Shown here: piece by piece, positions 26,123 to 36,019 of the stretch
Layout: each line of letters opens with the position of its first letter
How positions within the stretch are numbered: the first letter of the stretch is position 1
Assembly (NCBI RefSeq): GCF_001550065.1
Contig: NZ_LRUB01000022.1
Coordinates: forward strand, 122,034-186,033
Origin: Kordiimonas lipolytica
GTDB lineage: Bacteria > Pseudomonadota > Alphaproteobacteria > Sphingomonadales > Kordiimonadaceae
Direction of reading: 5' to 3'
Length of the DNA stretch: 64,000 nt
Notes under the pieces: model-generated
What the model saw: only the letters and a program-made list of their open reading frames with translations
Databases searched by the model: none
Told to the model about the DNA's origin: nothing
Made by a program: the position numbers and the translations under genes

Positions 26123-27025
26123 TTAACCGCGAGCGAGGCCGATCAGATATAGGATGTCGGCCGCGATGGTTGCGCCTGCAAGTGCCGTGATCTGTGCCGG
26201 GCCTTCATAGTGCGGCGCAACTTCAACCTGGTCACCCCCCACGATATTGAGGCCTGCAATGGCTCGTAGCACGTCCCGAGCATAAGCGCAGTCAGGCCCG
26301 CCCACGACAGGCGTACCGGTCGCCGGAGCAACGCTTGGGTCAAGAAAATCGATGTCGAATGTCAGGTAGGCCGGGCGGTTGCCAACCCGCTCCCGGATTT
26401 TCTGCGCGAGTTCCTCGGCTGGTGTGCGCAGGCATTCGTTGCCATCAATCACCATCATGCCATGGCTATCGGGGTTTGGTGTGCGCATGCCCATCTGGAT
26501 CGAGTTTTCAGGCACGATGATGCCTTCTTTAATCGCATGATAAAACATGGTGCCGTGATTGAGATCCTCGTCCGTCCATGTGTCGGAATGGGCATCAAAA
26601 TGAATGAGCGCGAGCGGGCCGTGCTTGCGGGCGTGGGCGCGAAGGAGCGGATAGCTGATGGAATGGTCACCGCCGATGGTCAGGAGGGAAGACCCAGTCG
26701 CCAGCACTTCGTCAGCCTTTGCTTCAACAGCTGGCATCAGCCGGTCGGTATAGGCTGTAAAGCCAGATACATCGCCAAGGTCAGCCACCTTGAAGCGGTC
26801 GCGGAAATGGAAGTCCCACGGCCAGACGCCCCAAGGGAACTCCGCCATGGTGAGCGACATTTCGCGCACGGCACGTGGGCCAAAGCGGGAGCCGGACCGG
26901 CCAGTGGTGGCAAGATCAAACGGCACGCCCATAACGGCGATATCAAGGCCTTCTGCCGATTGGGCAGCAGGCTGACGGAAAAAAGTGATCAAGCCGACAT
27001 ACGGCTCCATCATGCCCTCAGACAT
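26123..27025 (-). CDS. speB: Agmatinase (ureohydrolase family)
   Basis: The 300-aa protein hydrolyses agmatine to putrescine and urea, if the name is right. The two-manganese site is formed by GGDHSISYP, HFDAHSDTW and DIDFLDPS, as in arginase/agmatinase. GVPFDLATTGRSGSRFGPRAVRE and NHGTMF are closest to agmatinase, but guanidinobutyrase and related ureohydrolases share them. It is monocistronic, divergent from ilvD and convergent with the binding-protein gene. Confidence 0.87.
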   Translation of the reverse strand: MSEGMMEPYVGLITFFRQPAAQSAEGLDIAVMGVPFDLATTGRSGSRFGPRAVREMSLTMAEFPWGVWPWDFHFRDRFKVADLGDVSGFTAYTDRLMPAVEAKADEVLATGSSLLTIGGDHSISYPLLRAHARKHGPLALIHFDAHSDTWTDEDLNHGTMFYHAIKEGIIVPENSIQMGMRTPNPDSHGMMVIDGNECLRTPAEELAQKIRERVGNRPAYLTFDIDFLDPSVAPATGTPVVGGPDCAYARDVLRAIAGLNIVGGDQVEVAPHYEGPAQITALAGATIAADILYLIGLARG

Positions 27026-27187
27026 GGCTAAACTCCTTGGTTGACTGCTTCCTTCATACGGTGCTGTCGGTTGCCGTGCAATCGAATTAGGCGCAATTAA
27101 AATTCAAAAAATAACAATTTGCTTTTCATTTATTATCGACAGTGCGGGGGTGCACGGCTAAAGTCGCGCACAGATTCTAAGTTGAGA

Positions 27188-27202
27188 TCGGGCGTTGCCC
27201 GA
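27188..27202 (+). other. Small hairpin in the ilvD leader
   Basis: TCGGGC pairs with GCCCGA around GTT, ending about 8 bases before the GGAGAG ribosome site of ilvD. It may affect translation initiation. The region upstream (27085-27140) is AT-rich and probably holds the divergent speB/ilvD promoters. Confidence 0.4.
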
Positions 27203-27220
27203 CAGTGAGTGGAGAGCCTG

Positions 27221-29071
27221 ATGGCCCAGTATCGTTCCCGCACATCAACCCATGGCCGCAACATGGCGGGCGCCCGCGCATTGTGGCGCGCAACCGGCAT
27301 GAAGGATGACGACTTCAAGAAGCCGATCATCGCCGTGGTCAACAGCTTCACGCAGTTCGTGCCGGGGCACGTGCACCTGAAGGACCTGGGGCAGATGGTA
27401 GCGCGCGAGATCGAGGCCGCAGGCGGGGTGGCCAAGGAATTCAACACCATTGCTGTGGACGACGGCATCGCCATGGGCCATGACGGCATGCTCTATAGCC
27501 TGCCAAGCCGCGAGATTATCGCCGACAGCGTGGAATATATGGCCAATGCCCACTGTGCCGATGCGCTGGTATGTATCTCCAACTGTGACAAGATCACGCC
27601 GGGCATGCTGATGGCGGCTCTCCGGCTCAATATCCCGGCTGTATTCGTATCCGGCGGCCCGATGGAAGCGGGCGAGGCGGACTATGGTGGGGAAACCCAC
27701 AAGTTGGACCTGGTGGATGCCATGGTTCAGGCAGCTGACCCCAATGTGTCGGATGAGCAGGTGGCCGCGGTCGAACGATCCGCCTGTCCGACATGTGGCT
27801 CCTGCTCAGGCATGTTCACTGCGAACAGCATGAACTGCCTGACAGAAGCCTTGGGGCTCAGCCTGCCGGGGAACGGCACGACGCTGGCGACCCACGCAGA
27901 CCGGAAGGAACTGTTCCTGACGGCGGCCCGGCTGATTGTGGATATTTCCAAGCGCTACTATGGGGGCGGGGACGAAAGCGTGCTGCCGCGTAATGTCGCC
28001 AACTTCGGGGCGTTTGAAAACGCCATGGCGCTTGATATCGCCATGGGTGGGTCCACCAACACGGTGCTGCATATCCTGGCCGCCGCACAAGAGGCTGAAC
28101 TTGATTTCACCATGGAAGATATCGACCGGCTTTCGCGGAAGGTGCCGAACCTATGCAAGGTCGCACCGGCGACCAATAAATATCACATTCAGGATGTGCA
28201 CCGCGCAGGCGGGATTTTCAGCATCCTCGGGGAACTCGGGCGTGCCGGGCTGATCAACACCGATTGCACCACAGTGCACACCGCCACCATGGGCGAGGCG
28301 CTGGCCCGCTATGACGTGCGCGTCTCGAACGACGGCGACCTGCATCATTTCTTCAAGGCAGCCCCGGGCGGCGTGCCAACACAAGTGGCTTTCAGCCAGT
28401 CCAACCGGTATGACGCGCTGGACCTGGACCGTGAAGGCGGCTGTATCCGGGCGAAAGAGCACGCTTACAGCCAGGATGGCGGGCTTGCGGTGCTGTACGG
28501 CAATATTGCCGAGGAAGGCTGCATTGTTAAGACAGCAGGCGTGGACGAAAGCATCCTCAAATTCACCGGTCGCGCGCGTATTTTCGAAAGCCAGGATGCG
28601 TCTGTTGAAGCCATCCTCGCGGGCGAGGTGGTCAAGGGGGATGTGGTGATCATTCGCTATGAAGGCCCGCGTGGTGGTCCGGGGATGCAGGAAATGCTCT
28701 ATCCCACCAGTTACCTCAAGTCCATGGGGCTCGGTAAAGACTGCGCGCTCTTGACCGACGGGCGCTTCTCGGGCGGCACATCGGGCCTCTCTATCGGGCA
28801 CGCAAGCCCTGAAGCCGCGGAAGGTGGCGCCATTGGCCTCGTGGAAGAGGGCGATACAATCGAGATCGATATCCCGAACCGGTCGATCAATGTGATGGTA
28901 TCTGACGAGGAGCTCGCCACCCGCCGCAAAGCCATGGATGCGAAAGGCGCGGATGCCTGGAAGCCGGCCAAGCCGCGCGCGCGGAAAGTTTCAAAAGCCC
29001 TGAAGGCCTATGCAGCGATGGCGACATCTGCTAGCAAGGGCGCCGTTCGGGATGTATCTGCTTTTGAATAG
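27221..29071 (+). CDS. ilvD: Dihydroxy-acid dehydratase
   Basis: The 616-aa enzyme dehydrates dihydroxy-isovalerate and dihydroxy-methylvalerate in valine and isoleucine synthesis, and the length equals that of E. coli IlvD. Iron-sulfur ligands are in [10 protein letters not shown] (Cys122) and [19 protein letters not shown], and the C-terminal domain has [21 protein letters not shown]. The ATG at 27221 follows GGAGAG; a start four codons earlier is less likely. A GNAT gene follows after only nine bases, so they may be co-transcribed. Confidence 0.97.
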   Translation: MAQYRSRTSTHGRNMAGARALWRATGMKDDDFKKPIIAVVNSFTQFVPGHVHLKDLGQMVAREIEAAGGVAKEFNTIAVDDGIAMGHDGMLYSLPSREIIADSVEYMANAHCADALVCISNCDKITPGMLMAALRLNIPAVFVSGGPMEAGEADYGGETHKLDLVDAMVQAADPNVSDEQVAAVERSACPTCGSCSGMFTANSMNCLTEALGLSLPGNGTTLATHADRKELFLTAARLIVDISKRYYGGGDESVLPRNVANFGAFENAMALDIAMGGSTNTVLHILAAAQEAELDFTMEDIDRLSRKVPNLCKVAPATNKYHIQDVHRAGGIFSILGELGRAGLINTDCTTVHTATMGEALARYDVRVSNDGDLHHFFKAAPGGVPTQVAFSQSNRYDALDLDREGGCIRAKEHAYSQDGGLAVLYGNIAEEGCIVKTAGVDESILKFTGRARIFESQDASVEAILAGEVVKGDVVIIRYEGPRGGPGMQEMLYPTSYLKSMGLGKDCALLTDGRFSGGTSGLSIGHASPEAAEGGAIGLVEEGDTIEIDIPNRSINVMVSDEELATRRKAMDAKGADAWKPAKPRARKVSKALKAYAAMATSASKGAVRDVSAFE

Positions 29072-29079
29072 GACTTATT

Positions 29080-29523
29080 ATGACTTTCCGTCAGGCGCGG
29101 GCAGAAGATCACACCCGCCTTTTTGACATTTGGCACGCGGCCGTCGTTGCCACGCACCATTTCCTGAGCAAGACCGACCTGGCAGAGATCGCCGATGTGG
29201 TGAAGAACCAGTATCTGCCAAACGCCGACTTTACCGTGTTTGTGGACGCGGCAGACCAGCCGCAGGGCTTCATGGGCTGCACCGATAATAACATCGACGC
29301 GCTTTTTGTTGACCCCGCGGCACACGGGCAGGGCATTGGCAAGCAATTCATTGCAAGGGTCAAGGAGCAGTTCGAAACAGTCACCGTTCAGGTGAATGAA
29401 CAGCAGCCTCAGGCTCATGCATTCTACAAGGCGTGCGGCTTCAAGGATGTCCGCCGTGATCCCGTGGACGATGCAGGCCGCCCATTCCCTATCGTTCATC
29501 TGGAGTGGCGGCGAGAAGCCTGA
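29080..29523 (+). CDS. GNAT-family N-acetyltransferase
   Basis: The 147-aa protein has the GNAT fold. MTFRQARAEDHTRLFDIW opens the sequence, the acetyl-CoA binding loop is VDPAAHGQGIGKQFI near residue 82, and QPQAHAFYKACGFKDV forms the C-terminal part. The acceptor is unknown. It follows ilvD after nine bases on the same strand. It is similar in layout to YjaB/RimI-like small acetyltransferases. Confidence 0.85.
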   Translation: MTFRQARAEDHTRLFDIWHAAVVATHHFLSKTDLAEIADVVKNQYLPNADFTVFVDAADQPQGFMGCTDNNIDALFVDPAAHGQGIGKQFIARVKEQFETVTVQVNEQQPQAHAFYKACGFKDVRRDPVDDAGRPFPIVHLEWRREA

Positions 29524-29622
29524 TTTTTCTATGGGGCCTTAGGTCATCATTTAAAAAGACAGTTGCTGTTTCGCCGTCACAGGTTAATGTTTCCATAACT
29601 ATTTCATATGTTGGGGGACACC

Positions 29623-30462
29623 ATGACCAAATTACCGATTATCCAGATCGTTAGCCACGCGCTCAAGATGCCGCTTTCTGCACCTGCGCCCTATTTGAAA
29701 GCAATCGGCCTGCTTGTAGGCGTTGTTGCGCTTTTCATTGGCGCTCTCATTTTTGTGGTTGATGCATCGTTGTTGCAGGCCTTCCAGGAAATCGCGCAGC
29801 AGGGGACAGGCGACCCGAATGCGATGGCTGAGCATATCGGGGCGATGGGGTCCCTGTTCTTGATTGCCTTGATTTTTGGCATCCTGATGCTTTTGGCGAC
29901 ATCGCATCTTTTCAATGTCGGCGTTCGCGTTGGTGCTTACGGCAAGGAAGGGGCCCGTTTCGGCTCATTCGGGGAAGCCATGGGCGCTGCTGGCGTGAAC
30001 AGCCTCAAGTTCTTCTTTATCGGCATTCTTCTGGTGATTGTCAGCATCGTTATCATTATGGTCTTCGCGGCGCTGGGTCTTGGCCCAAGTTTCGCGGAAC
30101 AGGCAGCGGCAGGCGCGGATTTGGCGGAATCGACGCGTGCCACATTGATGAACAATATCATCGTGGTGATTGTCAGCTGTGTTGTTTATTCGCTGTTCTC
30201 CGCGAATCTTACACAAACGGCGCTGCGCTCTGACAAGGAAGGTATGTCCCATCCGCATACGGTGGACTTCGCCATTGTCTTGGTTCTCTTATACGCCATT
30301 GTGCTGGTGCCGGTCACTCTGGCGGGCCTCGCAGGCAGCATGGTGTTGATGCAGGCGCTTAATGTCGTGCTGGGCCTTGTGGTGGCGATTGCCATCGGCA
30401 CTGCGCACGGTATTCGCTACCGTATCTGCATGGCCGAAAACGAACAGAAAGTGTTCGAATAG
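29623..30462 (+). CDS. Polytopic membrane protein of unknown function
   Basis: The 279-aa protein has about six predicted membrane helices, roughly at residues 25-48, 73-95, 127-152, 175-195, 210-232 and 240-262. Conserved-looking loops such as GVRVGAYGKEGARFGS lie between them. I chose the ATG at 29623, which has GGGGGAC just upstream, over the ATG five codons before. No transporter signature is recognisable. A strong terminator follows. Confidence 0.7.
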   Translation: MTKLPIIQIVSHALKMPLSAPAPYLKAIGLLVGVVALFIGALIFVVDASLLQAFQEIAQQGTGDPNAMAEHIGAMGSLFLIALIFGILMLLATSHLFNVGVRVGAYGKEGARFGSFGEAMGAAGVNSLKFFFIGILLVIVSIVIIMVFAALGLGPSFAEQAAAGADLAESTRATLMNNIIVVIVSCVVYSLFSANLTQTALRSDKEGMSHPHTVDFAIVLVLLYAIVLVPVTLAGLAGSMVLMQALNVVLGLVVAIAIGTAHGIRYRICMAENEQKVFE

Positions 30463-30490
30463 GCTTGAGGGTTTGACCGTAAAGTTAGCG

Positions 30491-30517
30491 AAAGCCGGGG
30501 TTTCCCCCGGCTTTTTT
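30491..30517 (+). terminator. Rho-independent terminator
   Basis: AGCCGGGG pairs with CCCCGGCT around a tight TTTC loop, followed by TTTTTT. Confidence 0.88.
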
Positions 30518-30591
30518 GTGCCAGGAGGCTTGACCCGCGGGCGTCTGTGCGCCATATCCGCATCCTTACTGTATTTCAGAGGGTCGAGACA

Positions 30592-31053
30592 GTGACACAA
30601 CCAAGCCTTGATGGCGCGCTGCGCCAGTTCATGTACGGCAAGCTGCACCGCGTAACAGTGACCGGCGCAGACCTTGACTATGTCGGTTCCATCACCGTGG
30701 ACCCTGTGTTGTTGCGGGCGTCCGGCATTCTGCCGCACACGCTTGTGGATGTGGTCAATATCACGAACGGCGAACGCATCCAGACCTATGTGATCGAAGG
30801 CACGGAAGGTTCCGGCGTCATTTGCCTGAACGGCGCTGCGGCACACCAGTTTTCAAAGGGTGATCTGGCGATCATCATGGGGTACGAGGCTGTGCCCGCG
30901 AACCAGCTGCCGGGCCGTATTTCGCGCGCGGTGCATGTGGACGCCAAAAACCGCATTGTGGCTACCGACGAATATGTCACCCCAAGCCTTGAAAGCCTTG
31001 GGAACCCGGCTGCCAATCGCGAATTCGAAAAATACGAAACAGTAGACGCCTGA
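30592..31053 (+). CDS. panD: Aspartate 1-decarboxylase proenzyme
   Basis: The 153-aa proenzyme decarboxylates aspartate to beta-alanine for pantothenate and coenzyme A. Self-cleavage at the Gly-Ser bond in LDYVGSITVDP (Gly32-Ser33 here) makes the pyruvoyl group. Other family segments are GKLHRVTVTGADL and VICLNGAAAH. The GTG at 30592 is the best start; it gives about eight residues more than E. coli PanD, while the next ATG would cut into the conserved first strand. The tail beyond GDLAIIMGYEAV is longer than usual. Confidence 0.93.
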   Translation: MTQPSLDGALRQFMYGKLHRVTVTGADLDYVGSITVDPVLLRASGILPHTLVDVVNITNGERIQTYVIEGTEGSGVICLNGAAAHQFSKGDLAIIMGYEAVPANQLPGRISRAVHVDAKNRIVATDEYVTPSLESLGNPAANREFEKYETVDA

Positions 31054-31059
31054 GGTATC

Positions 31060-32649
31060 TCAGTTATCCATGAGCGAGATCTTTCTTGTTGGCTTGATGG
31101 CTTTCAGGAAAGCTTGGTCATGGCTGACCACGATGATAGCCCCATCATGGGCTAGAAGCGCAGCTTCCAGCATCTCCACCGTATCCAAGTCCAGATGGTT
31201 TGTGGGTTCATCCAAAATCAACAGCTGCGGTGGCTGACCGGCAAAAATGCAGGCTAGGCCAGCGCGTAACATCTCGCCCCCGCTTAAGGTCAAGACCCTT
31301 CGGATCGCTGCGTCAGCGCGGAAACCGAACCGGGCAAGGGCAGCGTGGATTTGATTTTGTGTCAGTGCCGGGTTCAGCCGTTCCATGTTTCGGGCGACAC
31401 TTTGATCGCAATCAAGGAAGCTCATAGTCTGATCGACAAAGGCGACATGAATGTCTGCCAGTTTGATGGTGCCGCTTGTGGGCTGAAGCGAGCCGGCAAT
31501 GAGGTGAAGCAGGCTGGATTTACCGCTCCCGTTTGGGCCCGTGAGGGCAAGCCGCTCCGGCCCCAAGATATCAAGCGACACGTTGTCCAGCACGGGTTCT
31601 CTGCCTTCTGGCGCCCAGGAGACATCCTGAAGTGACAGGATATGTTGGCCCGCATGCAGCCCAGAGAGTGGAAGATCAATCTTGACCGGCGTTCGTTTGT
31701 TCAGGTCTGCTGCAGCCTCATCAACTGCAGACTTCATCTTCTGTTCCAGTGCATCAGACCGGGCGCCTGATTTGCCGCCGCTGGTTTCCGCCCGTTCCTT
31801 CATGGCGTTCAGGAGCATTTTTGGCTGGCTACCTGTAGTGCGAGACTTTCGCCCCTTGGCATCGCGCCTGGCTTTCTTTTCGGCCTCTGCGGCAGATCGT
31901 TTCTGCGCCTGGGAAAGATTGGATTTCGCGGCTTCCAGCCTACGCTCGGCAAGGGCGCGCTCTTCGTCCTGCTTCACTTTATAGAAGCTATAGTTCCCGC
32001 CATAGAGGGATATGCCGTTGGCTGACAGGGCGGCAATGGCGTCCATTTGATCCAGAAGCATTCGGTCATGGCTGACGATCAGGGCAGGTCCGTGCCATGC
32101 GGCCAGGAACTCATACAGTATCTGACGGCCTTCTCTGTCCAGGTCATTGGTTGGTTCGTCCATCAGGAGAATATCGGGCTCTGACACAATTAGCCCGGCG
32201 AGACGGAGTCGCGTGCGCTGGCCGCCGGAAAGCGTACTGAGCATTCGCCATGGATCAAGATCAGGCAATCCAACGGCTGCTAGTCCCTGCTCAAGGCGTG
32301 CGGGCAGGCTCCAGTCAGCCTTCTCGGCATCCTCGAGCGAGCCTTTGCCGCTGAGCATCCGGTTGGTGATTTCCAGCTGTTCGGTCAGGCCGAGGCTATC
32401 GGCAACCGTCCGGCCGGGGCTGACATTCACTTGCTGCTGCAGAAGCGCCAGCTTCCCGCTCACGGTAATATGGCCGTGGGACGGCTGCAGCGCCCCTTTA
32501 ACCAGCCGGAGCAATGTGGATTTGCCAACACCGTTCGCGCCTACAAGGCCTGTGCGACCTTTGGTGAAGCTGAGGGTCAGTTCTTTAAATAGTGGGGTGC
32601 CGTCTGGCAGCTGGTAGCCCAGCTGATCGAGCGTGATAAAATGAGACAT
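31060..32649 (-). CDS. ABC-F family ATPase
   Basis: The 529-aa soluble protein has two ABC domains and no membrane part. The Walker A boxes are GANGVGKST and GPNGSGKSS, the signatures LSGGQRTRL and LSGGEMLRA, and the Walker B boxes LLMDEPTNDLD and LILDEPTNHLD. The interdomain linker is long, charged and rich in Lys/Arg (EKKARRDAKGRKSR), as in factors that enter the ribosomal E site. ABC-F proteins rescue or regulate ribosomes, and some give antibiotic resistance; which applies here is unknown. I chose the ATG at 32649 with AGGAGATG upstream; 48 extra codons in the frame are not protein-like. Confidence 0.9.
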   Translation of the reverse strand: MSHFITLDQLGYQLPDGTPLFKELTLSFTKGRTGLVGANGVGKSTLLRLVKGALQPSHGHITVSGKLALLQQQVNVSPGRTVADSLGLTEQLEITNRMLSGKGSLEDAEKADWSLPARLEQGLAAVGLPDLDPWRMLSTLSGGQRTRLRLAGLIVSEPDILLMDEPTNDLDREGRQILYEFLAAWHGPALIVSHDRMLLDQMDAIAALSANGISLYGGNYSFYKVKQDEERALAERRLEAAKSNLSQAQKRSAAEAEKKARRDAKGRKSRTTGSQPKMLLNAMKERAETSGGKSGARSDALEQKMKSAVDEAAADLNKRTPVKIDLPLSGLHAGQHILSLQDVSWAPEGREPVLDNVSLDILGPERLALTGPNGSGKSSLLHLIAGSLQPTSGTIKLADIHVAFVDQTMSFLDCDQSVARNMERLNPALTQNQIHAALARFGFRADAAIRRVLTLSGGEMLRAGLACIFAGQPPQLLILDEPTNHLDLDTVEMLEAALLAHDGAIIVVSHDQAFLKAIKPTRKISLMDN

Positions 32650-32789
32650 GACATCTCCTGAAAAGGCATTGATAGGAATTATTTCAATGTTTTCAGGGTC
32701 TTGTTCATTTCTCTTCTCGCTTTGATTCAAGTCTTGGCTGCCAATCGCCGCCTTCTGGCTATGTAGGTACTCTGGCGCCGGGTTACAAG

Positions 32790-33575
32790 TCAAGCATCAA
32801 GCTGGACCCAGATGGGGGTGTGGTCGCTTGGCTGTTCCTTGCCGCGGGGCTGGCGGTCCACCTGGCAGTCGCGCAGGATGTCGGCAGCTTGCGGTGACAG
32901 CAGCAGGTGGTCGATGCGGATGCCGTGGTCTTTTTGCCATGCGCCGCGCTGGTAATCCCAGAAAGTATAGGCCTCACCCTTGGGCTTGATCTGCCTCAGG
33001 GCATCCAGATAGCCAAGGTTCCAAAGCGTGCGAAGCTTGGCGCGGCTTTCAGGCTGGGTAAGGGCGTCATCAACCCAGGCTGCGGGATTGTGGCAATCCT
33101 CGTCTGTCGGGATGACGTTATAGTCGCCAGCCAGCACAATCGGCATTTCACGCTCCAGCAGGTGTTCTGCGTGGGCGATCAGCCGGTCCATCCATTTGAG
33201 CTTATAGTCGAACTTGGGGCCAGGTTGCGGGTTGCCGTTCGGCAGGTAAATGGAGGCCACACGCACGCCCTTGATCGTGGCTTCAATATAGCGGGCTTGT
33301 TCGTCTTCCTTTTCCTCACCACCGTCAAGGGCAGGGAGGCCGCGCCGGATGTCCTCAATCGGGTGCTTTGAGATCAGCGCCACCCCGTTGAAGCTTTTCT
33401 GACCGTGCGTTTCGACATGCCAGCCCTTTTCTTCAATCTCTAGGCGCGGGAAATTTTCATCCACGCTCTTTATCTCCTGCAGGCAGGCCACATCGGGGCT
33501 GAATTCATCAAGCCATTCAAGCAGCCGGGGCAGGCGCGCCTTGACGCCATTGATGTTGAAGCTGGCAATTTTCAT
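32790..33575 (-). CDS. xth: Exodeoxyribonuclease III (AP endonuclease)
   Basis: The 261-aa enzyme belongs to the exonuclease III/APE1 family that nicks DNA at abasic sites and degrades 3' ends. Catalytic segments are MKIASFNINGVKAR, CLQEIKS (metal-binding Glu), YLPNGNP, GDYNVIPTDED (Asp/Asn), RIDHLL and SDHTPIWV (His). The length is normal. It is downstream of erpA on the same strand, only 11 bases away, and upstream of the ABC-F gene. Confidence 0.96.
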   Translation of the reverse strand: MKIASFNINGVKARLPRLLEWLDEFSPDVACLQEIKSVDENFPRLEIEEKGWHVETHGQKSFNGVALISKHPIEDIRRGLPALDGGEEKEDEQARYIEATIKGVRVASIYLPNGNPQPGPKFDYKLKWMDRLIAHAEHLLEREMPIVLAGDYNVIPTDEDCHNPAAWVDDALTQPESRAKLRTLWNLGYLDALRQIKPKGEAYTFWDYQRGAWQKDHGIRIDHLLLSPQAADILRDCQVDRQPRGKEQPSDHTPIWVQLDA

Positions 33576-33586
33576 GTGGGTAAGCC

Positions 33587-33928
33587 CTAGATCGAGAAGG
33601 AGGAACCACAGCCGCAGGAGGCCGTGGCGTTCGGGTTCTTCACCTGGAATGAAGCGCCGACAAGGTCTTCGACAAAGTCAACTTCCGCGCCCGAGATATA
33701 AAGCAGCGACATGGGGTCAACGAGCATGGTAACGCCGTCGCGTTCCACCACGATATCATCGTCTTTCTGCTCTTCATCGAAATCAAAGCCGTACTGAAAC
33801 CCGCTACAGCCGCCGCCCGAAATCGTCAGTCTGAGCTTCAGGTTCGGGTTGCCTTGCTGTTCAATCAGCGCTTTTACGCGCGCTGCGGCTTTTTCACTGA
33901 GCCCTACAGGGGGCTGACTATCGGTCAT
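33587..33928 (-). CDS. erpA: Iron-sulfur cluster insertion protein (A-type carrier)
   Basis: The 113-aa A-type carrier passes Fe-S clusters to target apoproteins. The three conserved cysteines are Cys41 ([13 protein letters not shown]) and Cys105/Cys107 (SCGCGSSF). The [21 protein letters not shown] segment and short N-terminus fit ErpA better than IscA or SufA. The gene is followed by xth and divergent from dgt, with a PAS_5 gene inserted between. The nearness of erpA and dgt is common in alphaproteobacteria. Confidence 0.93.
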   Translation of the reverse strand: MTDSQPPVGLSEKAAARVKALIEQQGNPNLKLRLTISGGGCSGFQYGFDFDEEQKDDDIVVERDGVTMLVDPMSLLYISGAEVDFVEDLVGASFQVKNPNATASCGCGSSFSI

Positions 33929-34039
33929 GCTGTTTCGCCATCAGGTTATGGGTCTATCTTGCCCCCATATGTAGGGACCATAGGCCCAATGGTCAATTCA
34001 CGTCCGCGATATTATTGGCATCGCGGGATCGGAACGGCT

Positions 34040-34579
34040 TCAGGCTGGAGATTCCTGTGGCTGTTTGGTAGCAGGTTCGCTTGGCGGAAAAGTCAGCTCA
34101 AGCTTTTGTTTCTTGCTGAAATCGAAGGCCAGCATCAGCGTATCCAGAACATCTTCGTCGCCGTTGTGGGAGAAGGGCAGCACAAGGGCGGTAAAGGGAA
34201 TGGTCGGGCTGTCCGCCGGCTGGAAGTTGCCACGAAAATAGACCGGTCCCTTTGCTTTTGATGCCTGTGACAGCATGTTGTGGATGATGCTTTTCACAGC
34301 GCCGTCAGGGGGCGACACAAGCCGGTCATGGTTACCCTTAAGCCGCAAGACCTCAGACACCGTCGCGCCGGTCAGCCTGTCATCGAATTTTTCCGTTCCA
34401 TTGATGGAGACAATCGCAAGCTGAGGCAGGAATTTGGGAAATTTCTGGGGTCGGAACTCGCGCTTGTCAGGATATTTTCGGTTGTGCTGGATTTCGCGCC
34501 AATGGTCCAGAAGGTCCTGCTGGAACCTGGCATCAAACGCTGTCTGGCTTTCGCCAATATTGTCGGCGTTTTCAATCAT
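34040..34579 (-). CDS. PAS_5 (DUF1457) domain protein
   Basis: The 179-aa soluble protein shows the alphaproteobacterial PAS_5 pattern. An N-terminal HWREIQHNRKYPDKREFRPQKF region is followed by PKFLPQLAIVSI and FDDRLTGATVSEVL, which carry the PAS strands. PAS_5 proteins are single-domain, without attached kinase or cyclase; what they sense is unknown. It lies between erpA and dgt and is transcribed away from dgt. Confidence 0.78.
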   Translation of the reverse strand: MIENADNIGESQTAFDARFQQDLLDHWREIQHNRKYPDKREFRPQKFPKFLPQLAIVSINGTEKFDDRLTGATVSEVLRLKGNHDRLVSPPDGAVKSIIHNMLSQASKAKGPVYFRGNFQPADSPTIPFTALVLPFSHNGDEDVLDTLMLAFDFSKKQKLELTFPPSEPATKQPQESPA

Positions 34580-34807
34580 CAGGATATAATAATTAAAAAA
34601 GCCTTAACCGGCAAGGAATCAGTTAACTATTTGTTAACCATTATGCAAATGCAACATTCCGGCCGGCTGAGGTTGGCAATCCGGGCAAAGCGCGGGCATT
34701 TAAATAGTAAAGAGTTGCCCTTCGTGGGGGGCGGAGATAATGTGCCCCAAACCAGCTACGCATTCAGCCCACCTGACCCTAGTTAGGCTGAGCCCAAGGA
34801 GAGAGAC

Positions 34808-36019
34808 ATGTACGATAGTTTGCCGCGCTATGAAGATACCCTGGCCCCTTATGCCTGCCGTCCTTCAGAAAGCCGTGGCCGTGTCTTCAAGGAGCCTGAA
34901 ACGCCGAATCGGAGCTGCTACCAGCGTGACCGCGACCGGGTGATCCATTCTTCAAGTTTCCGCCGGTTGAAGCACAAGACTCAGGTATTCGTATACCACG
35001 AGGGCGACCATTTCCGGACGCGCCTGACACATTCGCTTGAGGTGGCGCAGATTGCACGGTCCGTCTGCCGGTCCATGCACCTGAATGAAGATCTGGGCGA
35101 GGCGCTTGCGCTTGCGCATGATCTTGGCCACCCGCCTTTCGGGCATGTTGGCGAAACCGTGCTGAACGACTGCATGAAGAATTACGACGGGTTTGACCAT
35201 AACGCCCAGGCGCTCAGGCTGCTGACGCGGCTTGAGCACCGCTATGCGTCCTTTGAAGGTCTGAACCTGACCTGGGAAACCCTTGAAGGGCTTGCGAAAC
35301 ATAACGGCCCGCTTGTTGATGCGCCGATTGATTACAAGAATCCGCCCGCTGACCTGTCGTTCGGCTTCCGTGACTATCTGCCGGAAAATGACCTTGAGCT
35401 GCACACCTATGCGTCTGCAGAAGCGCAGATTGCGGCGCTTGCGGACGATATCGCCTACTCCTCCCACGACCTGGATGACGGCCTGCGCGCAGGCCTGTTC
35501 GAATTCGACGAACTGAAGAAGATCCCTGTGGTCGCCCAGGTTCTGGACGAAGTGAAATGGACCTATCCGAACGCGCCGAAGGATGTGATGATCCACGAGC
35601 TTGTCCGACGAATGATCAACCGGATGGTGGCGGATATGATGGTGGAAAGCGGGCGTCGCATTGAAAAGCTGGCGCCTACAACCCCGGACGATATCCGGAA
35701 TGCGGGCCAGCCCACGATTGCCTTTGGCAAGGATATGGGTGAGGCGGTGAAGGAACTGAAAGCCTTCCTGTTTGAACGCATGTATCGCCACTATCTGGTT
35801 AACCGTATGGCTAGTAAGGCAAAAAGGGTGGTGACAGACCTCTTTGATCTGTATATCTCCGAACCCGAATGTTTGCCTACTGAATGGAACGAGCGTGCGC
35901 AGGGCGCAGGAACGCCGGAAACGGCCCGGGTCGTCGCCGACTTTATCGCTGGCATGACCGACCGCTTCGCCTTCCGCGAGCACGCCAAACTATTTGATTT
36001 GAACCGAGTATCACTATGA
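34808..36019 (+). CDS. dgt: Deoxyguanosinetriphosphate triphosphohydrolase-like protein
   Basis: The 403-aa HD-superfamily protein hydrolyses dNTPs to nucleoside and triphosphate. Metal-binding residues are in [13 protein letters not shown] and [16 protein letters not shown], and the third part is [14 protein letters not shown]. The N-terminal [20 protein letters not shown] segment is typical of the Dgt type 2 branch. The stop overlaps the argS start by four bases (ATGA, 36016-36019), so translation is coupled. Confidence 0.95.
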   Translation: MYDSLPRYEDTLAPYACRPSESRGRVFKEPETPNRSCYQRDRDRVIHSSSFRRLKHKTQVFVYHEGDHFRTRLTHSLEVAQIARSVCRSMHLNEDLGEALALAHDLGHPPFGHVGETVLNDCMKNYDGFDHNAQALRLLTRLEHRYASFEGLNLTWETLEGLAKHNGPLVDAPIDYKNPPADLSFGFRDYLPENDLELHTYASAEAQIAALADDIAYSSHDLDDGLRAGLFEFDELKKIPVVAQVLDEVKWTYPNAPKDVMIHELVRRMINRMVADMMVESGRRIEKLAPTTPDDIRNAGQPTIAFGKDMGEAVKELKAFLFERMYRHYLVNRMASKAKRVVTDLFDLYISEPECLPTEWNERAQGAGTPETARVVADFIAGMTDRFAFREHAKLFDLNRVSL

